Below the pieces are notes generated by a model that ran no database searches, was not told the DNA's origin, and worked only from the letters and a program-made list of their open reading frames with translations. The position numbers were made by a program, and so were the translations under genes. Positions 1-7,396 of a stretch of 9,671 nt of DNA are shown here, in pieces. Source of the stretch: Clostridiales bacterium (GTDB lineage Bacteria; Bacillota; Clostridia; Oscillospirales; QAMX01); the NCBI GenBank assembly GCA_012841675.1, contig DUUG01000316.1, forward strand, positions 1 through 9,671. The letters run 5' to 3'. Numbering within the stretch: position 1 is the first letter of the stretch; each line of letters begins with the position of its first letter.

Positions 1-1674
1 ACCAAAGACGAAATCCGGTCGTATTTCGTGGATCTGCTGATTAACCAAATCATTTCCGACCTAAAGAAGGAATATAATTACAGTGAAGCTGTATGCTACA
101 AGCTGCTCTATTCCGGCGGGCTGCAAATTGAAGCGACCATTGACCCCAAGGTGCAGGCGGCTATGGAGCAGGTTTTCTCCGATCGAAGCAATTTCCCGAT
201 TATGAAGGGAACAACCCAGCCGGAAGCCGCTATGGTTGTTCTCTCGCCGGAAGGAAATCTTTTAGGCGTGGTGGGAGGCATTGGCGAAAAATATGGCAAC
301 CGTGTTTTAAATCGTGCCGTATCGCGCCGACAGGTGGGTTCGGCCATTAAACCGGTTACGGTGTATGCGCCGGCGTTGGAATACAGGCGCATAACGCCAT
401 ATACCATATTTGACGATTCGCCCCCTATGTTGATCAATTCCAAAACAGGCATTTTGATAGATCCAGAACAGGTTACCGGGGATATGACGGATTTGGCTGT
501 TTGGCCGGTCAACAGCAACCGCCGATATACGGGGCTGGTAACGGCAACGGATGCGGTGGCCCGTTCTTTAAATACGGTGGCGGTGCGCGTTTTGGATCTG
601 ATAACGCCGCAAACGTCCTATGATTTTGCCACAAAGAACATGGGACTCTCCTTGACGGAAACCGAAATTGGCTATTCTGCTTTGGCTCTGGGCGGTACAA
701 ACCGGGGTGTTTCGTTGCTTGAGATGACGGCGGCGTATGTGCCGTTCCTAAACAGCGGCATTTACAGAGAACCCAGCACCTATTTCCGCGTTTTGGACAG
801 CGAAGGAGCCGTTCTGCTTGACAAAACTAACACAGATCGCATTGCTATCTCTCCGCAGACGTCCTATTACATGCGGTCTATGCTGGAAAGCGTTATGAGA
901 AGCGGTACGGGCACTTCCGGCCGCATTTCCGGCTTTTCCACGGCAGGTAAAACCGGTACGACCTCCAGTGATTATGACCGCTGGTTTATCGGATTCACGC
1001 CGTATTATGTAGGCGGCGTTTGGTTTGGTTTTGACATCAACAAGGAAATCTCCGGCATTTCCTATAACCCCTCTCTCGCTACTTGGAAGAAGGTTATGGA
1101 TATTCTGCATGAGGACAAAGCGCCGGCTGCTTTCCCCGAGCCGACGGAACTGGAAACCCATGCCTATTGCTTAGACAGCGGCATGATTCCGACGGCAGCC
1201 TGTCAGGCGGACTCGCGCGGCCGCCGCGTTGCCTATGGCAAGTTTTTCCCGGGGGATGCACCGGTGACTGTATGTAATAAGCACGTATTTGTGGACGTCT
1301 GTACGGAATCCGGCGATGTAGCCAATTCCTACTGCCCGGAAGAAACGGTTGAGCGCAAGGCGTATCCGGCATATTACCGGTATTTTGCGCTGCCCAACGT
1401 GGTGGTGGAAGACGAACACTATATGGTGCATTTGCCCGGTGCCTTATCCGAAGCCATCCTGCAGCGGTATTATCCCGCTATCAGCAGAACAGGCCACGCC
1501 ATTGAGGGCTCTTGTACGGTGCATACGCATGAAACGCCGGTGACAACTGCGCCGCCGGAAACGGATGAAAGCGACAGCCAGCCGCCGGAAACCAACGAAC
1601 CCGGCACCGGCGGTACAACTCCGCCGGAGGAAACCACTACGCCGGATTTTGTACCGGGGCCGATTCAACGGTAA
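1..1674 (+). CDS. Class A penicillin-binding protein (PBP1A-like), 5'-partial
   Basis: This is the C-terminal part of a bifunctional peptidoglycan synthase, which polymerises glycan strands and cross-links peptides outside the membrane. The frame is open from base 1, so the GTG at 28 is not a real start; the membrane anchor and glycosyltransferase domain lie upstream of the window. In visible-residue numbering, residues 1-40 are the usual linker ending in GGLQIEATIDPKVQ. The transpeptidase domain carries all three active-site motifs: SAIK with nucleophile Ser114 (bases 340-351), SLN at 565-573, and KTGT from 949. Beyond it are two Cys-pair motifs, CLDSGMIPTAAC (from residue 390) and CTESGDVANSYC (from 434), which I recall from clostridial PBPs. 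Residues 511-557 form a Thr/Pro/Glu-rich tail, probably disordered. murB follows after 24 bp, so both wall genes are probably co-transcribed. The assignment to class A rests on the linker, because the glycosyltransferase domain itself is not visible. Confidence 0.93.
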   Translation, partial: TKDEIRSYFVDLLINQIISDLKKEYNYSEAVCYKLLYSGGLQIEATIDPKVQAAMEQVFSDRSNFPIMKGTTQPEAAMVVLSPEGNLLGVVGGIGEKYGNRVLNRAVSRRQVGSAIKPVTVYAPALEYRRITPYTIFDDSPPMLINSKTGILIDPEQVTGDMTDLAVWPVNSNRRYTGLVTATDAVARSLNTVAVRVLDLITPQTSYDFATKNMGLSLTETEIGYSALALGGTNRGVSLLEMTAAYVPFLNSGIYREPSTYFRVLDSEGAVLLDKTNTDRIAISPQTSYYMRSMLESVMRSGTGTSGRISGFSTAGKTGTTSSDYDRWFIGFTPYYVGGVWFGFDINKEISGISYNPSLATWKKVMDILHEDKAPAAFPEPTELETHAYCLDSGMIPTAACQADSRGRRVAYGKFFPGDAPVTVCNKHVFVDVCTESGDVANSYCPEETVERKAYPAYYRYFALPNVVVEDEHYMVHLPGALSEAILQRYYPAISRTGHAIEGSCTVHTHETPVTTAPPETDESDSQPPETNEPGTGGTTPPEETTTPDFVPGPIQR

Positions 1675-1698
1675 CGGTCGCAGGAAGGAAGGAATATC

Positions 1699-2613
1699 AT
1701 GCGTCCTAGCAAGGAGCTTTTACAAAAGCTGTCTCAAATACTGCCGTCCGATGCATTTTTTCCGGACGAAGTATTAGCCCCTCATACCACTTTTCGCATT
1801 GGCGGCCCCTGTGTCGCCATGGTTTTGCCGCAGTCCATGGAAAGTGTCGCCGAGGTGCTGCAGTTACTAAACGAAACGGGCACTTCCTATTTTGTCATGG
1901 GCGGCGGCTCGAACCTTTTGGTTTCCGACCGCGGGTTTGACGGAATTATCATTAAAACAAGCGGCCTTAACACTCTTACCATAGAAGACACGAAGCTGAC
2001 AGCCGGAGCCGGCAATCCGCTGGGTCGGATTGCCGTGGCCGCGGCGAAGGCTTCTTTAGCTGGGCTTGAATTTGCCCATGGAATCCCCGGAACGGTTGGG
2101 GGCGGCGTCTGCATGAACGCCGGCGCCTACGGCGGGGAGATGTCTCAGGTGGTGCTTGAAAGCCGCTATGCGACGGCTTGCGGCGAGCTTCGCACTCTCA
2201 AGGCGGATGAGCATGCCTTTGCCTACAGAAACAGTTTTTTCCTGCAAAACCGAGATTGCTTTTTGCTTGAAACGGTTTTTTCTCTCAAGCAAGGAGATTC
2301 GGAAGCCTCGTTTGCGCATATGCATGAATTGTGGGAAAAGAGAAAGGCAAGCCAACCCTTAGAGCTTCCCAGTGCCGGAAGTATGTTCAAGCGGCCGCCG
2401 GGACACTTTGCCGGGAAGCTGATTGATGATTGCGGCTTGCGTGGCATCTCCGAAGGGGGTGCCATGGTTTCCCCCAAACACGCCAATTTTATCGTCAATA
2501 TGGGCAATGCCACGGCAGATGACGTGCTGCGGCTTATTGAACGAGTCAAGGAAGCCGTACTGTCCCGGTTTGGTGTGGAGATGCACTGTGAAGTGCGGCG
2601 GCTTGGGTTTTAG
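1699..2613 (+). CDS. murB: UDP-N-acetylenolpyruvoylglucosamine reductase MurB
   Basis: MurB is a cytoplasmic FAD enzyme that uses NADPH to reduce UDP-GlcNAc-enolpyruvate to UDP-MurNAc, the second committed step of peptidoglycan precursor synthesis. The FAD-binding domain shows HTTFRIGGP near the N-terminus, GGGSNLL at residues 68-74, and a Gly-rich GIPGTVGGGVCMNAGAYGGE segment from residue 128. The substrate domain has SAGSMFKRP (residues 225-233), in which Ser228 fits the catalytic proton-donor serine, and Glu298 in the C-terminal CEVRRLG fits the conserved acidic partner. The length of 304 residues is normal for the short Firmicutes type. The ATG at 1699 is preceded by a purine-rich AGGAAGGAAGG ribosome binding site. 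The upstream neighbour is a peptidoglycan synthase. In many Firmicutes rapZ and yvcK lie next in line, but here an 88-bp gap leads straight to whiA. Confidence 0.97.
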   Translation: MRPSKELLQKLSQILPSDAFFPDEVLAPHTTFRIGGPCVAMVLPQSMESVAEVLQLLNETGTSYFVMGGGSNLLVSDRGFDGIIIKTSGLNTLTIEDTKLTAGAGNPLGRIAVAAAKASLAGLEFAHGIPGTVGGGVCMNAGAYGGEMSQVVLESRYATACGELRTLKADEHAFAYRNSFFLQNRDCFLLETVFSLKQGDSEASFAHMHELWEKRKASQPLELPSAGSMFKRPPGHFAGKLIDDCGLRGISEGGAMVSPKHANFIVNMGNATADDVLRLIERVKEAVLSRFGVEMHCEVRRLGF

Positions 2614-2624
2614 CATGCCGGCAG

Positions 2625-2653
2625 TGGACAGTTTTATCTTATGTTGAAATATT
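2625..2653 (+). promoter_or_regulatory. Possible weak sigma-A-type promoter ahead of whiA
   Basis: The 88-bp murB-whiA gap is the largest within the housekeeping run. It contains TGGACA (2625-2630, five of six matches to a -35 box) and, 17 bp on, AATATT (2648-2653, four of six matches to a -10 box). The local sequence is AT-richer than the flanking genes. There is no extended -10 and the match is modest, so this could be chance. If real, it would let whiA-dnaE be transcribed independently of the wall genes. No convincing terminator is visible after murB. Confidence 0.2.
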
Positions 2654-2701
2654 TCCTTATACCTGCTTTTCCGGCAAGCAGTTACGGAAAGGGGATCGAG
2701 G

Positions 2702-3646
2702 ATGTCGTTTTCAGGCGATGTGAAAAACCAGCTATGCCAGATAGCACTTTCGAAAGACTGCTGCGCTCTGGCAGAGCTGTATGGCCTTTTGTTATTTGCA
2801 ACGGTGTTTTCTGCCAAGGAAATCCGCGTGGTAACCGGCACGGCCAAGCTGCCCCCACGGATTGACGCGCTAGGTCGGCGGGTTTTGCAGCGAAAAGGGC
2901 TGGAAGGGCTTGGTTTATCCCGGCTGCCATTTGAAAAATCCCCGGCGGGTCAAGGGAAAATAACCCTTTCCCTAACGGACGAGCCTACCCTGCATGGCCT
3001 GTTTTCCTTATTTGGCTACGAACCGGACAAGCAGGTGGTATTGCATTTACACAATTGGCATATGGAAGAAGATTGCTGCCGGATGGCGTTTTTGCGCGGT
3101 GTCTTTTTGACGGGCGGGTATATTTCCGACCCGGAAAGGGATTATTATCTGGAAATTACCACGCCCCATCGAGCGTTAGGCCGCGAGTTTATGGCATTGC
3201 TGGGAGAGATGGGATTTTCCGCCAAGCAGATGCTGCGTCGTTCGTCAAGCGTGATATATTTTAAAGAAAGCGAACAAATTGAAGCTTTTTTGACTATGAT
3301 CGGCGCCCATCGGGCGGTGCTTACTCTTATGGAAGCGAAAGTTATCAAAGATGTCCGCAACCATATTAACCGCAAAGTAAATTGCGAAACGGCCAATTTG
3401 CTTCGTTCTGTGGAAACGGGGCAATCGCAGGCAGAAATCATCCGGGCGTATCTGGATAAATTTCCGTTGGAGTCACTGTCTCCACCTCTGCAGGAGGCGG
3501 CGCACCTTCGGTTGCAATACCCGGATGAGTCGCTCTCTGCCCTTGCAAAAATGGCAGATCCGCCGCTTACCAAATCGGGTCTCAATCACCGTTTGACAAA
3601 GCTTATGAAAATAGCCAAGGAAGCCCTAGGCCAATCAAAGGAATAA
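2702..3646 (+). CDS. whiA: DNA-binding protein WhiA
   Basis: WhiA is a DNA-binding protein of Gram-positive bacteria. It is a sporulation regulator acting with WhiB in Streptomyces, and affects division and chromosome segregation in Bacillus. The N-terminus MSFSGDVKNQL is the usual WhiA start. The central part is a degenerate, catalytically dead LAGLIDADG homing-endonuclease fold; its first core helix is FLRGVFLTGGYISDP (residues 130-144). The conserved RNHINRKVNCETAN segment (NRK from residue 223) leads into the C-terminal helix-turn-helix domain at about residues 275-307, where DESLSALAKMA and TKSGLNHRLTKL form the recognition unit. The length of 314 residues is typical. The ATG at 2702 follows a GGAAAGGGG ribosome binding site. 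dnaE starts 22 bp downstream, which suggests one transcript. The usual upstream partners rapZ and yvcK are not present here. Confidence 0.96.
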   Translation: MSFSGDVKNQLCQIALSKDCCALAELYGLLLFATVFSAKEIRVVTGTAKLPPRIDALGRRVLQRKGLEGLGLSRLPFEKSPAGQGKITLSLTDEPTLHGLFSLFGYEPDKQVVLHLHNWHMEEDCCRMAFLRGVFLTGGYISDPERDYYLEITTPHRALGREFMALLGEMGFSAKQMLRRSSSVIYFKESEQIEAFLTMIGAHRAVLTLMEAKVIKDVRNHINRKVNCETANLLRSVETGQSQAEIIRAYLDKFPLESLSPPLQEAAHLRLQYPDESLSALAKMADPPLTKSGLNHRLTKLMKIAKEALGQSKE

Positions 3647-3668
3647 TGGGGAAGAAAGGAGTAGTTGC

Positions 3669-6600
3669 ATGGCCGGATTTGCACATTTGCACGTACATAC
3701 GGAATATAGCCTGTTAGACGGCGCCTGCCGTATTAAGGATTTATGCGCCCGTGTGAAGGAACTAGGGCAGCCGGCCGTTGCCATTACGGATCATGGCTCC
3801 ATGTTTGGGGTTTACGAGTTTTATAAGGCGGCCACGGAAGCCGGCATAAAGCCCCTTATTGGCTGTGAGGTGTATTTTGCCTCACGCACCAGATTCGACA
3901 AGGTGCCCGAGCTTGACCGGAATCCCACTCACCTTCTGCTCCTCTGTAAAGACAACGAGGGGTATCACAACCTTATGCGGCTGGTCAGCTTTGCCTACAC
4001 GGAAGGTTTTTACGGCAAGCCAAGAGTGGATGAGGAGCTTTTGCGCAAATATGCCAAGGGGCTTATTTGCCTTTCCGCTTGTCTGGCAGGGCGAATTCCC
4101 CAGCGGATCTTGGCAGGGGATATGGAAGGGGCGAAAGCCGAGGCACTATTGCTTTGCGACATATTCGGCAAGGAAAATGTCTACCTAGAGGTGCAGGACC
4201 ACGGCATACCCGAGCAAAAGCGCGTAAACCGGGGGCTTTTTGCCCTGTCAAAAGAGTTGGATTTGCCGCTGGTTGCCACCAACGATGCCCACTATTTGAC
4301 CAAACAGGACGCAGAGCTGCACGATATTTTGCTTTGCATTCAAACCAACAAAACGATTAACGACACCGACCGGATGCGTTTTGAAACGGAAGAGTTTTAC
4401 ATAAAATCGGAAGAGGAAATGGCAGAGCTTTTTCCCGACCATCCGGAAGCGCTGGAAAACACAATAAAAATCGCCGAGCGCTGCCATGTTACGATGCCTT
4501 TTAACGGCTATGTTTTGCCCAAATTTCCTTTGCCGGAAGGGGAGGAAGATGCCGGTGCCTACTTAACAAAGCTCTGCTTTGAAGGGCTTGCCCGCCGGTA
4601 CGAAAACCCGACGCAGGAGCATATAGACCGGCTGGATTACGAGCTTAAGATCATTATTTCCATGGGCTTTGCCGATTATTTCCTGATTGTGGCCGACTAT
4701 GTCCGCTTTGCCAAAAATAGCGGCATTGCCGTCGGCCCGGGGCGAGGAAGCGGTGCCGGAAGTTTGGCGGCGTATTGTCTTGGCATTACGGGGCTTTGCC
4801 CGGTGAAATACAAGCTGTATTTTGAGCGGTTTTTAAATCCCGAGCGCATTTCCATGCCAGACTTTGATATCGATTTTCACCCTGAACGCCGCAGCGAGGT
4901 CATCGACTATGTGACAGAGAAATACGGCGCCGACCGGGTGACACAGATTATCACCTTTGGCACCATGGCCGCCCGAGCCGCTATCCGCGATGTGGCGCGC
5001 GCCATGGATCTGCCCTACGCCCAGGCAGACATGATTGCCAAGCTTGTCCCTCGAGTGCTTAACATTACGCTGGACGAAGCGATACAGCAGTCTGCCAAGC
5101 TGAAGGAATTATACGAAAATGACGATACGGTCCGCCGCTTGCTGGATATGGCAAGGGGCGTGGAAGGTATGCCCAGAAATATTTCCACCCATGCCGCCGG
5201 TGTCGTCATAACGGACAAGCCGGTGTACGAGTATGTGCCGTTGGCACTGGGCAAAAACGGCGAGGGCGTGGTAACCCAGTTTACCATGACCATGCTGGAG
5301 GAAATCGGCCTTGTGAAGATGGACTTTCTGGGGCTTCGCAACTTAACCGTTATTGAAGACGCGGTGGCGCTGGTGCGCCGGAAAACCCCCGATTTTTCCA
5401 TCGAAGATATTCCCGACGATGACGAGGCAACGTATGCTATGCTGGCGGCCGGGCATACAAGCGGCGTGTTTCAGCTGGAAAGTACGGGCATGACAAGCGT
5501 TGTCACCGGCCTTGAACCTCATTCCCTTGAGGATATTACGGCTATTGTTGCTCTGTACCGGCCGGGGCCTATGGATTCCATTCCCCGGTTTATCAAGGGA
5601 AAACACCACCCCGATCAGGTACAATACCGCCATCCCATTTTGCGATCCATTTTGGAAGTTACCTACGGCTGTATCGTGTACCAGGAGCAGGTTATGGAGA
5701 TCTGCCGCCGAGTAGCGGGATACTCTTTAGGACGTGCCGATGTAGTGCGCCGTGCCATGAGCAAGAAGAAGATGGACGTTATGGAGCAGGAGCGCCGTGC
5801 TTTTATCTACGGCAATCCGGAAGTGCCGGGGCTTGTGGGCTGTTTGGCCAACGGGCTAGACGAAAAAACGGCAAACGCCCTGTTTGACGAGCTGTTAGAG
5901 TTTGCCAACTATGCCTTTCCCAAGGCCCATGCGGCGGCCTATGCGGTGGTGACGTATCAGACGGCCTACTTAAAATGCCACTACCCTCAAGAGTACATGG
6001 GCGCGCTTTTAAGCTCTGTTTTGGGCGACGCAGGCAAGGTGGCGGAGTATATCGCCCAGTGTAAAATCCTTGGCATACGCGTTTTGCCGCCGGATGTGAA
6101 CTATTCCGAGGATGTGTTTATCAGCGAGGGGAACGATATTCGGTTTGGGCTGGCGGCTGTCAAAAACGTCGGGCATAAGCTGATTCACGATTTGATAATG
6201 GAGCGGGAGAAGGGTCCGTTTAAAAGCTTTGTTGATTTTTGCCGCCGGATGAGCCGTTATGACTTTAACCGCCGGGCGGCGGAAAGCCTAATCCGATGCG
6301 GCGCTTGCGATGGATTTGGCTTGTATCGCTCCCAGATGCTTTTGATGTTTGAAGGCATCGTGGAAACCGAGACCCGTCACCAGTCCAGCGTGCTGGAAGG
6401 GCAGTATAACTTGTTCGGCGAGGAGGAAGTGGCAGAGGTAGAGCCGACGCCGCCGAACATTGAAGAATTTCCCTTAAAAGAACGGCTGGCCATGGAACGG
6501 GAAACCATAGGGCTTTACCTATCCGGCCACCCGTTGGACGAACACTTAGAATCTTTCCGCAAAGCAGGCGCCATTCCCATTCGGGACATACTCGGCTCTA

Positions 6601-7325
6601 ACACAGCCGGAGAAGACGAGATGGTGGCGGAAACAGAGGCAGAACCTTTGGTTTCCGACGGGGATTACGTTTTAATCGGCGGAATGATTACGCAGATGAA
6701 GTTTAAAACTACAAAAAAGAATGAGGATATGGTCTTTGCCACCATAGAAGACGTGACAGGCAGCATGGAAATTCTCGTTTTCCCCACGGTTTTGGTGCGC
6801 TGTGGCGGATACATCCGGCAGGACAATCCGGTGATTGCCTATGGCCGGGTCAGCATGCGGGAGAACGAAGCCCCCAAGCTCATCTGTGATGAGGTGCGTT
6901 TGCCGGGCATGACAGAACCGCCCCTTCGTCCTCGTTTTTCCAAGCGCAGCCAAGGCTCTTATCAGGAAAGTGTTATATACGATACGCCTTCGGAAGAAAC
7001 CTTGCCCCGCCCAGAAGAAGCTCAGCAAAGAGCATCCAATGGAACGGCAGGGGAAGGGAGAGAGCAGTCCTTTGCAGCCTGCGCCCCCGAAGGCAAAGAA
7101 AAGCAGAGGAAGCTGTATCTGCGGATATACAACGAGGAAGAAAAGCTTTTAAATCGTCTGTGCGGTGTGTTTTTGATGTTCCCGGGAGATATTCCTGTGA
7201 TTTTATATTACCCCTCCACAGGGAAAAAGCAAGCCGCCAACCGGGGTTTATGGGTTTCAGAGGATCAGCGCCTGCTGGATGAAATGGTTCGGCTATTAGG
7301 CGAAGAAAACGTCAAGCTCTGTTAA
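3669..7325 (+). CDS. dnaE: DNA polymerase III subunit alpha, DnaE type
   Basis: This is the replicative C-family polymerase, which extends primers at the fork. The order is PHP domain (about 1-280), palm/fingers (to about 840), helix-hairpin-helix region (about 850-900), OB fold (about 999-1060) and a C-terminal extension. The PHP metal-ligand candidates look complete: H8 and H10 in HLHVHTEYSLLDG, D17, H42, E67, C138, and D206/H208 in ATNDAHYL. Catalytic aspartates are D400 and D402 in PDFDIDF and D552 in KMDFLGLR. PGRGSG at 357-362 is a conserved nucleotide-binding loop. QYNLF at 912-916 fits a sliding-clamp binding motif. A polar low-complexity linker (about 1092-1147) joins a 70-residue end domain containing FPGDIPV and LLGEENVKL, which I recall from clostridial DnaE proteins. 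The 1218 residues exceed Bacillus DnaE (about 1115), mainly through this extension. The start has an AAAGGAG ribosome binding site. It is DnaE rather than PolC, because no inserted exonuclease domain is present. Confidence 0.97.
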   Translation: MAGFAHLHVHTEYSLLDGACRIKDLCARVKELGQPAVAITDHGSMFGVYEFYKAATEAGIKPLIGCEVYFASRTRFDKVPELDRNPTHLLLLCKDNEGYHNLMRLVSFAYTEGFYGKPRVDEELLRKYAKGLICLSACLAGRIPQRILAGDMEGAKAEALLLCDIFGKENVYLEVQDHGIPEQKRVNRGLFALSKELDLPLVATNDAHYLTKQDAELHDILLCIQTNKTINDTDRMRFETEEFYIKSEEEMAELFPDHPEALENTIKIAERCHVTMPFNGYVLPKFPLPEGEEDAGAYLTKLCFEGLARRYENPTQEHIDRLDYELKIIISMGFADYFLIVADYVRFAKNSGIAVGPGRGSGAGSLAAYCLGITGLCPVKYKLYFERFLNPERISMPDFDIDFHPERRSEVIDYVTEKYGADRVTQIITFGTMAARAAIRDVARAMDLPYAQADMIAKLVPRVLNITLDEAIQQSAKLKELYENDDTVRRLLDMARGVEGMPRNISTHAAGVVITDKPVYEYVPLALGKNGEGVVTQFTMTMLEEIGLVKMDFLGLRNLTVIEDAVALVRRKTPDFSIEDIPDDDEATYAMLAAGHTSGVFQLESTGMTSVVTGLEPHSLEDITAIVALYRPGPMDSIPRFIKGKHHPDQVQYRHPILRSILEVTYGCIVYQEQVMEICRRVAGYSLGRADVVRRAMSKKKMDVMEQERRAFIYGNPEVPGLVGCLANGLDEKTANALFDELLEFANYAFPKAHAAAYAVVTYQTAYLKCHYPQEYMGALLSSVLGDAGKVAEYIAQCKILGIRVLPPDVNYSEDVFISEGNDIRFGLAAVKNVGHKLIHDLIMEREKGPFKSFVDFCRRMSRYDFNRRAAESLIRCGACDGFGLYRSQMLLMFEGIVETETRHQSSVLEGQYNLFGEEEVAEVEPTPPNIEEFPLKERLAMERETIGLYLSGHPLDEHLESFRKAGAIPIRDILGSNTAGEDEMVAETEAEPLVSDGDYVLIGGMITQMKFKTTKKNEDMVFATIEDVTGSMEILVFPTVLVRCGGYIRQDNPVIAYGRVSMRENEAPKLICDEVRLPGMTEPPLRPRFSKRSQGSYQESVIYDTPSEETLPRPEEAQQRASNGTAGEGREQSFAACAPEGKEKQRKLYLRIYNEEEKLLNRLCGVFLMFPGDIPVILYYPSTGKKQAANRGLWVSEDQRLLDEMVRLLGEENVKLC

Positions 7326-7396
7326 ACGCAGGGAAGACATAGAAGATCGTTTTTTGCCATGTTCACCAGATAAATCCAAAGAAAAGAGGTACTACC

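Noticed and set aside
28..30. GTG as the start of the first gene
   Set aside because: The frame is open to base 1 and the residues before GTG (TKDEIRSYF) fit the PBP linker, so the gene continues from upstream.
2663..2681. Small hairpin CTGCTT/AAGCAG before whiA as a terminator
   Set aside because: The stem is only 6 bp with a 7-base loop and no T-tract follows, so it is too weak to call.
2359..2847. 162-codon - strand frame spanning the murB end and whiA start
   Set aside because: It overlaps two confident genes on the other strand and shows no motif; it is a shadow frame.
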